From contig NZ_JASSZH010000017.1 in NCBI RefSeq assembly GCF_030271165.1, positions 58,620 to 122,619 on the forward strand: a DNA stretch of 64,000 nt. Direction: 5' to 3'. Source of the stretch: Psychromicrobium xiongbiense (GTDB taxonomy: Bacteria > Actinomycetota > Actinomycetes > Actinomycetales > Micrococcaceae). Under the pieces are notes generated by a model. It had not been told where the DNA came from, did not search any database, and saw nothing but the letters and a program-made list of their open reading frames with translations. Shown here piece after piece: positions 30,926 to 40,346 of the stretch (position 1 is the first letter of the stretch; every line of letters starts with the position of its first letter). A program made the translations under genes and the position numbers.

Positions 30926-33865
30926 TCAGAGCAGCTCACCCGCGGCGGCATCGTCGGTGACCGTAGCGGCGGGCTCAGGGGTGCGCACCATCTGGGCCCG
31001 GTACACGCCCAGCACCGTGGCCCCGGCGGCCGTTGCTGCTGCTGCGCCCAGGCCGAGCCCGAACAGATCGATGCCGGTGCTGGCCAGCGAGTCGGAGTCT
31101 CCGGAATCAGTTGAGGGAGCGGCAGGGGCTGCGCCGGATGGCGCCGAGCCCACGGAACCAGAAGAGGCCGCCGGGGACGGATCTGCCGCCGGGGCAGCTG
31201 CCTCATAGACAAAGGTCACGGTGACGGGCTGATCACCAAAGGTTCCGCTCGCGTTCTGCGGGGTGGTCACCAGGCGGTAGGCATCCGGCGTCGCCGCGGT
31301 GGCGGTGTAGGCGTCACCCAGCGCTCCGGTGAGGGACTGATCCGGTGCTACCGAGGTGCCATTGCCGTCCACAAAGCGCACCGTGACCGCCTCCGAGGTG
31401 GCCATGCTGGCAAAGGTCACCCGCCGTTCGCCGCCACGGAGGGTGTCCATCACGGCGGTGAGCGTCAACGGGGAAGTGGAGGTCACGGTCACCCCTGGGT
31501 CGATGCTCAGCGTGGTGCCAGGCGCATCGAAGGGAAAGGTCACCGTCACGGTGCCGCCGGCCCTGGTCGGCTGAGCAAGCACCACTTCGGTGAGCTGTGC
31601 CCCGGCCACCGCCTGGCGCACGATGCCGGTCCGCCCGGGTCCGCCTCCGGCCACCGGTGCCGGGGTGGTCCGGTGGCCGATGGCGCAGGGCCCGCTGGCC
31701 GTGTAGCCAGCCCAGGTTCCGGCGGTGAAGAAGTGGCCCAGCCGTCCCCCAGCCGCGTCGATGATGTGGCAGGAGCGGTCGGCGACGAGCACCCGCACCT
31801 GCGGACTCTGGGCGGCGGCTGCCGTCTGATCGGCGCTGGCAAGGGGCAGTACCTGGTAGGCGTACCAGCCGTCGGCGGCCGGATGCGCCTGCTCAATACG
31901 CAGGAAGTCCCGATTGACCGGATCGGTGGTTCCCCCGGTGTCGCCTCCGGAATTGATCGCCTGCCAGGTTCCTGTGCGCGATTCGGAGCGGACACCCAGG
32001 GTCTGCGGTGCCAGGGAATCGGGGGTAAGCGCCACGAATCCGGCGTGCCCCTCGACATGAACCGAGGAGGCTGACTGCAAAGTGTCGTTCAGGGTGCGCG
32101 GCGCACCGTCGCAATGGACCGCGGGAAGGTTCCCCGGTGCGAAGCCGCGGTTTTCCACCATGGTGCGCACTGTGGTCCCGGAAGAATCGGTGATGCCGGA
32201 GCCGACGCAGACCACCGAGTCCTTCAGGAAGTACCAGGACTTATTGGCAGAGAGCTTCTTGGTGGCGTTCTGCAGGTCCATCGCCGTGGTGCCGATCTCG
32301 CCGCCAAGCGTCACACCTCCGGCATAGGAATTGAGCGCCGTGGGGATTCCGGTTCCGGCGGCAGCACCGCTCTGGCGCAGTTCGCCGTTGACGGTGATGC
32401 CCGGCAGTGCGTAAGGGTCAACGGTCGGCCAGAAATCGGCGGAGAACTGTGTCGGATCGGCCCGATGGTAGAGGTAGAAGACGCCATCGCCCTGGTACCA
32501 GCCCAGACTGTTCTCCAGATTGCCCCATTCGTAGCGGCCGATCCGCTTCGAAGAGGTGCTCACGACGGCGGCCCAGTCTCCACGGTGCTGCACCATGCGT
32601 TCCTGGGTGTAGGTGTTGGTGATGCCGATGCGCGGCCCCGGCGGTATGACAGAGGCGTCGTCGAGGACCGCCAGACTGCGCGCCGAGGCGGCGAGCCCCT
32701 GGCTGTTGGCTCCCACATTCTGGTCGGTGGTGCGGCTGAGCCAGCCCTTGACTAGTGCGCGGCAGTGATCGCGCTGCGCGCTGGAGCCGGATTCGGCCAG
32801 CACCAGGACGGCGGTGGCGATAGCGAAACCTGAATCGTAGTCCCGGGAGAACTGGCGGGAGACTGCACGTCCACGAGTGGTGTCCATGGTGCGGGCATCC
32901 CATTGGAACGGGGCGAACGTCTTGTCGATCGCGTCCAGGAGGTTGCCCATTGCCGGGTCAGCAACAGCCCATTCGCTGCCGGCCAGCATGGCCATGCATT
33001 CGGCGACGCCGGAGATCGCGACTCCACCGTAGGTTCCGGAATAGGGCAGGCCGCCGTGCTGGATGAAGGAGCCGTCGGCGTAGAACCCGTCGCCGGAGCT
33101 GACCAGAGCGAAGAGGCTGAGCTTCCCACCGCCCCTGACATCGGAGAGCGCATCGCGGCCCAGGGCCACATCGTCGGCATTTCTGGACACCAGGCCGCGG
33201 GCAATACAGGCCAGCGCCTTGTCCGAGCGGTTGGCCCCGGTCTCCTGCAGAGTGCTTCCGGTGCGCTTATTAGGATCGGGGGCAAAGAACCGCACTGCGG
33301 TGATCAGCTGCGTCGCAGGGTCGGTCGGCGCTGAGTCTCCCAGCAGCGTCAGGGTGTCGGCGACCTGGCGCGGGGCGCCGATTTCCCAGAACCACCAGTT
33401 CCCGGCCTTCTTCGTGGCCTGGGTGTATTTGCCTGCCATGAAGGTCAGTGCCCCGGCGATGTCGATCAGCAGGTCCGAGTCTGCGTGGTGGATGCTGCCA
33501 GCAGAGGCCCAGGCGAGCGCCAGAGAGGTGATCTGATTGAAGGTCAGGCCCATGTTGTCAGTGTGCGAGGCCAGCGAGCCGAGTTTGTCCAGCGGAAGAT
33601 TTGGCCATAGGTTGGTGCGTCCCGCACTGCGATTGAAGGAGGCCCGAAGAGCGGTCACTGAGGCATCGATGGTAGATCGCTTCTGAGCCAGGGCTGGGTG
33701 AGTGGCGGCCACCGAGCCGCCGGTCAGGAAATCACGACGGCGATCCACCAGAACGCTGAAGCGATCGGCAGTGATGGCGGCGGCACCAGGCAGGGGGAGG
33801 GCGAAAGCGGCTGCCGCCGCTGCTGCACCGAGGAGGAAAGAACGGCGTGAGGGGCTAAGAGGCAT
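30926..33865 (-). CDS. Polysaccharide lyase family 8 (hyaluronate/xanthan/chondroitin lyase-like), cell-wall anchored
   Basis: 979 residues. Tat signal SRRSFLLGAAAAAAAFALP. An alpha/alpha-toroid lyase domain follows: NMGLTFNQ contains the catalytic Asn, GSFIQHGGLPYSGTYGG the His and Tyr, and TRGRAVSRQFSRDYDSG the Arg region. The beta-sandwich domains end near residue 760. A MucBP-like domain (VTVRFVDGNGTSVAPDQSL, VTVTFVYEA) and a Pro/Ser/Ala linker lead to LASTG, a membrane helix and a short tail: an LAxTG signal of the type used by class E sortases. It cleaves uronic-acid polysaccharides by beta-elimination; the exact substrate is uncertain. Confidence 0.9.
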   Translation of the reverse strand: MPLSPSRRSFLLGAAAAAAAFALPLPGAAAITADRFSVLVDRRRDFLTGGSVAATHPALAQKRSTIDASVTALRASFNRSAGRTNLWPNLPLDKLGSLASHTDNMGLTFNQITSLALAWASAGSIHHADSDLLIDIAGALTFMAGKYTQATKKAGNWWFWEIGAPRQVADTLTLLGDSAPTDPATQLITAVRFFAPDPNKRTGSTLQETGANRSDKALACIARGLVSRNADDVALGRDALSDVRGGGKLSLFALVSSGDGFYADGSFIQHGGLPYSGTYGGVAISGVAECMAMLAGSEWAVADPAMGNLLDAIDKTFAPFQWDARTMDTTRGRAVSRQFSRDYDSGFAIATAVLVLAESGSSAQRDHCRALVKGWLSRTTDQNVGANSQGLAASARSLAVLDDASVIPPGPRIGITNTYTQERMVQHRGDWAAVVSTSSKRIGRYEWGNLENSLGWYQGDGVFYLYHRADPTQFSADFWPTVDPYALPGITVNGELRQSGAAAGTGIPTALNSYAGGVTLGGEIGTTAMDLQNATKKLSANKSWYFLKDSVVCVGSGITDSSGTTVRTMVENRGFAPGNLPAVHCDGAPRTLNDTLQSASSVHVEGHAGFVALTPDSLAPQTLGVRSESRTGTWQAINSGGDTGGTTDPVNRDFLRIEQAHPAADGWYAYQVLPLASADQTAAAAQSPQVRVLVADRSCHIIDAAGGRLGHFFTAGTWAGYTASGPCAIGHRTTPAPVAGGGPGRTGIVRQAVAGAQLTEVVLAQPTRAGGTVTVTFPFDAPGTTLSIDPGVTVTSTSPLTLTAVMDTLRGGERRVTFASMATSEAVTVRFVDGNGTSVAPDQSLTGALGDAYTATAATPDAYRLVTTPQNASGTFGDQPVTVTFVYEAAAPAADPSPAASSGSVGSAPSGAAPAAPSTDSGDSDSLASTGIDLFGLGLGAAAATAAGATVLGVYRAQMVRTPEPAATVTDDAAAGELL

Positions 33866-34042
33866 CGGAACGTCATCCTTGGAGGTGCGTCCGTCTCCAG
33901 GACGGACCGAATCTGGCATTGTGAGCAGGGAAATCAGCAGAACAAAAACAGGGTGAAGAATACGCTCACGCTAGTCATACGTGATTCAAACCACAATGTC
34001 TCCGTCAGAATCGATCAACATTGAACACTCCGGCCTGAGAAT

Positions 34043-34113
34043 CCTCCGTCGAGTGGTGACGTATGGCCCCTAACACCGCGTGTTAGGGGCCATACGTCAC
34101 CACTCGACGGAGG
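34043..34113. terminator. Perfect 34-bp inverted repeat with a 3-base loop
   Basis: Bases 34043-34076 are the exact reverse complement of 34080-34113, around a CGC centre. The core is GTATGGCCCCTAACAC. It begins nine bases after the DinB-like gene stop (minus strand), where a terminator is expected, but it is far longer than needed and has no T-tract. It could be a bidirectional hairpin, a protein-binding palindrome or a small palindromic element. Confidence 0.65.
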
Positions 34114-34122
34114 GGAAGAAGC

Positions 34123-34626
34123 TCAGGACGGCTCCGCGAGAACTTGTTCGCGCAAAATGTCGGCATGCCCGCAGTGCTGGGCCAGCTCGCGCAGCATGTG
34201 CAGGTAGACCCATCGCAAGGGGAGCGGTCCTCGCCGATTTCCGGTCACCAGATCATCCAGGTCCAGGGTGGCAGCAGCTGCCCGGGATGCAGCCCAGGTG
34301 GTGCGATGCTCCTCGCGGACGGAGGCGATGGTGTCCGTGTCCTCCAGGACAAAGGATTCATCCGGCGTGTCAGGAATGCCGATCTCCGCCCGGCTCCGTC
34401 CGCTGATGGCCTCATCGAACCAGACCTTCTCCACGAAGACGGCATGCTTCACCAGGCCCAACAGGGTAGTTCGCGATGGCACCAGCTGCCTGCGCGCCTG
34501 CTCCTCGGTGAGCCCCTCCAGGCAGGAGTTCAGCGCTTCGCGGTGCTCATCGAGAAAAATTTCGAACTGAGACTTAAGCGGCGCGTGGAGCGTGCTGGGG
34601 GTGGTGCTCGTTGGCGAAGGGTTCAT
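34123..34626 (-). CDS. DinB-like / DUF664 family protein
   Basis: 167 residues from the Met at 34626; the longer frame has poor composition. It has the four-helix DinB/YfiT layout: LEGLTEEQARRQLVPSRTTL, LVKHAVFVEKVWFDEAIS and HMLRELAQHCGHADILREQV, with three His residues placed as the metal triad (LVKHAV, LAQHCGHAD). The family includes mycothiol- or bacillithiol-dependent transferases; the mycothiol gene mshB is elsewhere in this window. Function of this member unknown. Confidence 0.85.
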   Translation of the reverse strand: MNPSPTSTTPSTLHAPLKSQFEIFLDEHREALNSCLEGLTEEQARRQLVPSRTTLLGLVKHAVFVEKVWFDEAISGRSRAEIGIPDTPDESFVLEDTDTIASVREEHRTTWAASRAAAATLDLDDLVTGNRRGPLPLRWVYLHMLRELAQHCGHADILREQVLAEPS

Positions 34627-34915
34627 CTGCTGGAGTCTAGTGCGGGGCAGAGCGGAGCTAGTAGCACCTAGGAGCGGGAGTCGGATGAGGTCCAGCGGGA
34701 TGGACTGGAGGGGGCAATCGAGCGACGAAACGCTGAACTTAAGGTTGCATCTCCATAACAACCATGACCCGAAGGAAGGATCTTTTACCCATCGGTAACT
34801 TGATCGGTCTACGCTCTACATCATGTGAGTTGGCCCATACATCCCTGTGATGTTGGGCCGGCCGGCCGAAGCAGCCATGTTTTGGTCACAAGCACCTAAC
34901 AACTGAGGAGGCGAA

Positions 34916-36694
34916 ATGCGTTTTGGACGTGTTTCGAAAGCACTCAGCGTCGCGGCAATCGCCGCGCTCGCGCTGAGCGCCTGCGCTGGGAACCCTAGCG
35001 GGGGCGGTTCCACTGCCGCTAACACCGGCAAATCCGGTGGATCGGCAACCGTGGTTGAAGTCAATGGCTTCACCTCGTTCAACAGCAATTTCACCGAGAA
35101 CAACGTCGACACGAACTCGAAGATCGCCTACGCGACCCACTCGGGCTTCGGCTACATCGACAACAAGCTCAAAGTGGTCCGTAACACCAAGTTCGGCAAG
35201 ATCGAGAAGCTCTCGGACAGCCCGCTGACCGTCAAGTACACGGTCAACGATGGCGTCAAGTGGTCCGACGGCAGCCCGGTGGATGCGAGCGACCTCGTCC
35301 TGGCCTGGGCTTCCGGCTCCGGCTACTACGACGACGCAGATCCTAAAGCCAAGACCGGCACTACCTACTTCCAGCCGGCGGCGGATACCTCCGGCCTGGC
35401 GCTGACGACCTTCCCGGAAATCGGCGACAACAACCACTCCATCACCATCAAGTACTCGGAGCCCTACGCTGACTGGGAAGTCGCGCTGGGCATTCCGGTC
35501 ATCGACGTTCCTGCTCACGTCGTCGCCACCAAGGCCGGCCTCAAGGATGCGGCTGCTCTGACGGACCTGCTCAAGAACACCCCCAAGGGTGATCCCACCA
35601 AGCCCGCCGCCCCTGTCGCCGCGCTGAAGAAGGCCGCCGATTTCTGGAACACCGGCTTTGATACCAAGCAGCTCCCCTCGGATACGAGCCTTTCGCTCTC
35701 GAACGGCCCGTACGTCGTCAAGAGCATGCAGCCGGATCAGTCGATCACCCTGGTGAAGAACAACGACTACAACTGGGGCCCGACTCAGCACCTGGACCAG
35801 ATCACCGTTCGTTACATCTCCAGCGCATCTGCACAGATCGCGGCACTGAAGAACGGCGAGGCAGACATCATCGCACCGCAGGCTTCCGCTGATACCGTGG
35901 CTCAGCTTGATGCTCTCAAGAGCCAGGGCGTGACCGCGGACAAGGGCAACCAGCTCTCCTACGATCACCTTGACCTGAACTACACAGGCGTCTTTGCCGA
36001 CGAGAACGTGCGCAAGGCCTTCATGAAGACCGTTCCGCGTGCGGACATCCTCAAGAAGATCATCACGCCGCTGGATCCCAACGCCAAGGTCCTGGATTCG
36101 GAGACCTTCCTGCCGCAGCAGGATCCCTACGCGAACTCCGTGAAGGGTAATGGTTCCGCTGACTACTCGGCCGTGGATATTGACGGCGCTAAGAAGCTGC
36201 TCAACGGTGCCACCCCGACGGTTCGTATCATGTACAACAAGGACAACCCGAACCGTCTGGATTCCTACACGCTGATCGCGCAGTCCGCCACCAAGGCCGG
36301 CTTCAAGATCGTCGATGGCGGTCTCGGCAAGTCGGAATGGTCCAAGGCTCTGGGCAAGGGCGGCTACGATGCCACTGTCTTCGGCTGGATCAACTCGGGC
36401 GTTGGCGTTGCGAACATCCCGCAGCTGTTCAAGTCCAACGCTGGCAACAACTTCAACACCTACTCGGACCCCAAGACCGATGAGCTCTGCTCACAGCTGA
36501 TCAAGGCTGTTGATCCGGCGAAGCAGAACGATCTGATGACCCAGATCGACAAGCAGATCTGGTCCACGGGCTACGGCCTCCCGCTGTTCCAGACCGTTGG
36601 TATGGATGCCTACAGCGACAAGGTTGCCGGTGTCAGCTACAATCCGACGCAGACCGGCGTCTGGTGGAATGTCTGGGACTGGACTGCCAAATAG
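34916..36694 (+). CDS. Oligopeptide-type ABC transporter substrate-binding lipoprotein
   Basis: 592 residues, family 5 (DppA/OppA-like) solute-binding protein. AAIAALALSACAGNP gives a lipobox Cys near residue 23, so it is membrane-anchored outside the cell. NDGVKWSDGSPVDASDLVLA is the characteristic SBP-5 segment and FMKTVPRADILKKIITPLDP a second. GAGGAGG precedes the ATG. It is the first gene of a four-gene importer operon. A strong hairpin (36755-36791) separates it from the permease, as often seen where the binding protein must be overproduced. Confidence 0.93.
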   Translation: MRFGRVSKALSVAAIAALALSACAGNPSGGGSTAANTGKSGGSATVVEVNGFTSFNSNFTENNVDTNSKIAYATHSGFGYIDNKLKVVRNTKFGKIEKLSDSPLTVKYTVNDGVKWSDGSPVDASDLVLAWASGSGYYDDADPKAKTGTTYFQPAADTSGLALTTFPEIGDNNHSITIKYSEPYADWEVALGIPVIDVPAHVVATKAGLKDAAALTDLLKNTPKGDPTKPAAPVAALKKAADFWNTGFDTKQLPSDTSLSLSNGPYVVKSMQPDQSITLVKNNDYNWGPTQHLDQITVRYISSASAQIAALKNGEADIIAPQASADTVAQLDALKSQGVTADKGNQLSYDHLDLNYTGVFADENVRKAFMKTVPRADILKKIITPLDPNAKVLDSETFLPQQDPYANSVKGNGSADYSAVDIDGAKKLLNGATPTVRIMYNKDNPNRLDSYTLIAQSATKAGFKIVDGGLGKSEWSKALGKGGYDATVFGWINSGVGVANIPQLFKSNAGNNFNTYSDPKTDELCSQLIKAVDPAKQNDLMTQIDKQIWSTGYGLPLFQTVGMDAYSDKVAGVSYNPTQTGVWWNVWDWTAK

Positions 36695-36754
36695 GCAGAT
36701 AGTCCGTCATGCTGGCCGGGGCATCCAACCCGGGCAGTGACTGATCCTTCCGTG

Positions 36755-36791
36755 GAGGGGCGCCAGGACTTTGAAAGTCCTGGCGCCCCTC
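36755..36791. terminator. 18-bp perfect hairpin after the binding-protein gene
   Basis: GAGGGGCGCCAGGACTTT is followed, after one base, by its exact reverse complement. It lies in the 200-base gap between the binding protein and the first permease. There is no T-tract. It probably attenuates transcription or protects the upstream mRNA, giving more binding protein than permease. Confidence 0.7.
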
Positions 36792-36893
36792 TGGTTCCAT
36801 CCGACCATCCGGATGATGCAGCGCGACAGGACGCCTCTGGGCGTGGAGTAAACTGCTGTGTCACGCCCGATCATGTACCCTCTCGAGGTCCTT

Positions 36894-38429
36894 ATGCTCA
36901 GCTACATTGTGAGAAGGCTCATCACAGCCGCACTCATTCTGCTTGGCGCTTCTTTCGTGGTCTATCTCCTGACTGCAGCGTCTGGCGATCCGCTGGAAGA
37001 GTTGCGTACCAGCAACAACCCCAATAAAGCCGCACTTATCCAGTCGCGCAGCGATCTGCTCCATCTCGACGTCCCCGCACCCCTGCGCTACTTTGTGTGG
37101 CTCCGCGGTGCAGCCGGCTGCCTGATTCCCTTCGCCAATGCCTGCGATCTGGGAAAAAATCTGCAAGGCCAACCGGTGACTGAACAACTGGGTCTTGCCA
37201 TCGTGCAGACCCTGACCCTGGTGACAACAGCAACGTTGCTGGCCATCGTCATCGGTATCAGCATCGGAATCATCACCGCACTCCGCCAGTACAGCGCGCT
37301 CGATTACGGCGTCACGTTCATGGCCTTCCTGTTCTTCTCGCTGCCGATCTTCTGGGCCGCCGTGCTCCTGAAAGAATTCGGAGCCATCAGCTTCAATACC
37401 TTCCTTAAAAACCCGGAGATTCCGATACCGGTGATCATCGCAGTGGCGCTGGTCTTCGGCCTGATCGCGATGGCGGTCGCCAAGGGTGCTTGGAAGGGAC
37501 GGTGGATCGCCTTCGGTGCCACCGCAGCGGTGGTCGCGGCAGTCATGTTCTACATGTCACTCACCGGCTGGTTGCGCACCCCCGGGCTCGGCCCGGTGGT
37601 TCTTGCACTCAGCGGGGTCGGCGTTGCCTTCGGCGTCACTGCGCTTTCTGCGGGCCTCAAAAACCGTAAAGCCCTCTATTCGTCACTGACCACCGTGGGC
37701 ATCGGCGTCGTCCTCTACTTCGCTCTGCCAGCCCTTCTGAATCAGGCGACCTTCCTCATGATGGTGATTCTTGCCGTCGTCGCCGTGGGAGTGGGCGTCG
37801 CAGTCGGTTACTTCTTTGGCGGTTACGACCGGGGTCAGAACATGCGTTCCGCGGGGCTCACCGCCTTCCTGATGGGGCTCCTCATCACGCTGGATCGCTT
37901 CATGCAGGCCTGGCCGGGCTACTATGACGCCACGCGCGGGCGGCCTATTGCCACGATCGGTGCGAGCACTCCGAACTTCCAGGGTGACTTCTGGGCTCAG
38001 GGTCTGGATCAGTTCACCCACCTTCTGCTGCCCACGATTGCGCTGATCCTGATCTCCATCGCCTCCTACACGCGGTACTCCCGTGGTTCCATGCTGGAAA
38101 TCATGAACATGGACTACATCCGCACGGCGCGGGCCAAGGGCCTCTCCGAGCGCACCGTCGTCATGCGTCACGCCTTCCGCAATGCGCTGATCCCGCTGGC
38201 CACCGTGGTGGCCTTCGATATCGGCGGTCTGATCGGTGGTGCGGTGATCACGGAATCGGTGTTCTCTTTCACCGGTATGGGCCAGATGTTCGCCCAGGGT
38301 CTGCAGCGGGTTGACCCGAATCCCGTGATGGGCTTCTTTGTGGTCGTCGCGATCACAGCCCTGGTGTTCAACTTGCTGGCGGACTTGGTGTACTCCGCCC
38401 TCGATCCCCGAGTGAAGGTGAAATCATGA
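36894..38429 (+). CDS. ABC transporter permease, DppB/OppB type, with an extra membrane block
   Basis: 511 residues, against about 310-330 for ordinary DppB. The N-terminal signature LSYIVRRLITAALILLGASF and the C-terminal core are normal, including the ATPase-contact EAA loop NMDYIRTARAKGLSERTVVM. Between them, around residues 175-330, an extra set of about six hydrophobic helices is inserted (PVIIAVALVFGLIAMAVAKG, VVLALSGVGVAFGVTALSAG, MMVILAVVAVGVGVAVGYFF). A start at 36858 is possible, but 36894 has the ribosome site GAGG. The next gene overlaps its stop (ATGA). Confidence 0.88.
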   Translation: MLSYIVRRLITAALILLGASFVVYLLTAASGDPLEELRTSNNPNKAALIQSRSDLLHLDVPAPLRYFVWLRGAAGCLIPFANACDLGKNLQGQPVTEQLGLAIVQTLTLVTTATLLAIVIGISIGIITALRQYSALDYGVTFMAFLFFSLPIFWAAVLLKEFGAISFNTFLKNPEIPIPVIIAVALVFGLIAMAVAKGAWKGRWIAFGATAAVVAAVMFYMSLTGWLRTPGLGPVVLALSGVGVAFGVTALSAGLKNRKALYSSLTTVGIGVVLYFALPALLNQATFLMMVILAVVAVGVGVAVGYFFGGYDRGQNMRSAGLTAFLMGLLITLDRFMQAWPGYYDATRGRPIATIGASTPNFQGDFWAQGLDQFTHLLLPTIALILISIASYTRYSRGSMLEIMNMDYIRTARAKGLSERTVVMRHAFRNALIPLATVVAFDIGGLIGGAVITESVFSFTGMGQMFAQGLQRVDPNPVMGFFVVVAITALVFNLLADLVYSALDPRVKVKS

Positions 38430-39547
38430 CGACGCTGGTGCCTTTTGAACCGGGCGACGATCAGATCGAAGCGGTGGTCCCTGCCGCCGGTATCGAAGAT
38501 ATTCAAGAGACTAAGGGCCTGAGCCAGGGCCAGATCATCCGCAAGCGCTTCTTCGGCCACACGGCCGCCATGGTCGCCCTGGTGATTTTCGTCCTGGTGA
38601 CCGTTCTGGTCTTCAGTGCCTCCGGCATCAAGCTCTGGGGATGGATCAACATTCCCGGCTGGTGGAAGTACAGCTACACGGACGTTGGTGACATCGTCAA
38701 CGACGCGGCGCCGACTTACACCTTCCCGTTCAGCTTCGGTGACCATCCCTTCGGCCAGGACCGGGTGGGTCGCGATATGTTCGCGATGACCATGCGTGCA
38801 GCCCAGCTGTCCATCATCGTGATGTTCACCATCGGTATTATCGCGGCCTTCATCGGTGTGGTGGTGGGCGCGCTGGCCGGTTACTTCCGCGGCTGGGTGG
38901 AGACGGTGCTGATGCGCATCACGGATGCCATCATCATCATCCCGGTGATCGTCACGGCTGCTGTGCTGGGCCAGATTGCCAATAAGGCCAGCGTGGGCAG
39001 CACCAAAGTGCAGGCCGACGGTTCCATCATCGAGCAGCGCGATTTCATCGCTGAGATGTTCGCCTGGCTGCAGAACAACTTCGGCGTGGTGCTTCTGGGA
39101 GTGTTTCTGGCACTTGCCATCTGGGTGGGCCTGGCCCGTCTGGTCCGTGGAGAGTTCCTCAGCCTGCGTGAGCGTGAGTTTGTGGACGCCGCGCGGATCG
39201 CCGGTGCCTCCAACTCCCGCATTGTTTTCAAGCACATTCTGCCGAACGCGATCGGCGTGATCATCGTCAACACGACGCTGTTGATGTCCTCGGCCATCCT
39301 GCTGGAGGCCGGTCTGAGTTACATCGGACTCGGTGTGCGGGCACCAGATATCTCGCTGGGCTCGCTCGTGGTGCAGAACCAGGAAGCGTTCTCCACCCGG
39401 CCCTGGCTGTTCTGGTTCCCCGGCCTGTTCATCGTGGTGATCTGCTTGTGCATCAACTTCATCGGTGATGGTCTGCGCGATGCCTTCGATCCGCGCCAGA
39501 AGAAGTTCAGCGCACGCCACGCCAGGAAAGCCGACCAGGCCTCATGA
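38426..39547 (+). CDS. ABC transporter permease, DppC/OppC type
   Basis: 373 residues. N-terminal OppC-type helix HTAAMVALVIFVLVTVLVFS, then an external loop with HPFGQDRVGRDMFAMTMRAA (typical G-T-D-x-x-G-R-D-x-x-S region) and the EAA loop REREFVDAARIAGASNSRIV. An extra loop with about 50 residues (KASVGSTKVQADGSIIEQRD) is inserted before it. It is co-translated with the upstream permease through the ATGA overlap. Confidence 0.92.
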   Translation: MTTLVPFEPGDDQIEAVVPAAGIEDIQETKGLSQGQIIRKRFFGHTAAMVALVIFVLVTVLVFSASGIKLWGWINIPGWWKYSYTDVGDIVNDAAPTYTFPFSFGDHPFGQDRVGRDMFAMTMRAAQLSIIVMFTIGIIAAFIGVVVGALAGYFRGWVETVLMRITDAIIIIPVIVTAAVLGQIANKASVGSTKVQADGSIIEQRDFIAEMFAWLQNNFGVVLLGVFLALAIWVGLARLVRGEFLSLREREFVDAARIAGASNSRIVFKHILPNAIGVIIVNTTLLMSSAILLEAGLSYIGLGVRAPDISLGSLVVQNQEAFSTRPWLFWFPGLFIVVICLCINFIGDGLRDAFDPRQKKFSARHARKADQAS

Positions 39548-39579
39548 TCGGCACTCACTCAGCTTGTATCGCTGGGTGC

Positions 39580-40212
39580 TCAGAAGGACAGGGCGCCCAG
39601 CACGATGACGGCCGCCACCAGCACGCCTGCAATGCCCACCAGCGGCCAGTGCACCTGGCGGCTCACCACAGCGTTCTCGGTGTGATCGACGTCGAGGGCT
39701 CCGGCTTCGGCCAGGGCCGCCCAGCGGCTGCGGACCAGATAGGCCGCCGCGCCGGAGTCGCTGCGCTTGAGATCGCCGGGTCGCAGACTTCCCTGTGCGC
39801 CGTACGTGGTCGAGGGCAGGCCCTGAGCGTCTCCGGGCTTGCTCCGGTACGTGGTGACCACGCCGGGAGCCGGTGCCGCCCAGGCGCTGAACCTGCCCAC
39901 CGGAGTAACCAGGGTCAGGGCGAATTTAGTGTCCACCGTGATGAGCGCCTCCCAGGGCACCTCGATGGTGCGGACCGGGTTCACCAGCGTCACCGAGTCG
40001 CTGCCTACCACGACCTCCGGGTACCAGAAAAGCCAGTAGCCGCAGAAGGCCAGCAGGCCTACGATCGGCAGGGCCAGCAGCACATCGGTCAGGCTGAACC
40101 TGGTGATCAGGGGCACGATCAGGCCAGCCGCGGCGACCACCCACAGCACCACACCCAGGATCTTGCCGTTCCGGGGCCGAAAGTGCTGGTCTGTCATGGG
40201 CTCGTCAGTCAT
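39580..40212 (-). CDS. PH-domain membrane protein
   Basis: 210 residues. Two N-terminal helices (ILGVVLWVVAAAGLIVPLIT, VLLALPIVGLLAFCGYWLFW) precede a bacterial pleckstrin-like domain: VVVGSDSVTLVNPVRTIEVP, WEALITVDTKFALTLVTPVG and FSAWAAPAP. A last helix follows (WPLVGIAGVLVAAVIVLGAL). This architecture is common in actinobacteria with unknown role. It sits inside the importer operon but on the opposite strand, between permease and ATPase genes. A Met at 40197 is an equal start. Confidence 0.8.
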   Translation of the reverse strand: MTDEPMTDQHFRPRNGKILGVVLWVVAAAGLIVPLITRFSLTDVLLALPIVGLLAFCGYWLFWYPEVVVGSDSVTLVNPVRTIEVPWEALITVDTKFALTLVTPVGRFSAWAAPAPGVVTTYRSKPGDAQGLPSTTYGAQGSLRPGDLKRSDSGAAAYLVRSRWAALAEAGALDVDHTENAVVSRQVHWPLVGIAGVLVAAVIVLGALSF

Positions 40213-40346
40213 GGCTCTATCGTGACAGTCTCCACCTCAGTGTCACGAATTCCCGCCCGGCTGCGGGCACATTCGATGTTCAGGCTTGCTGTGCCAAGCA
40301 ACCTCGACGTTGCTGCGATCCAGCACGGAAGGAACAGGATTTCATC

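Noticed and set aside
38168..39520. 450-codon open frame on the minus strand
   Set aside because: It is antisense to the DppC-type permease, with a His/Asp/Gln-rich shadow composition.
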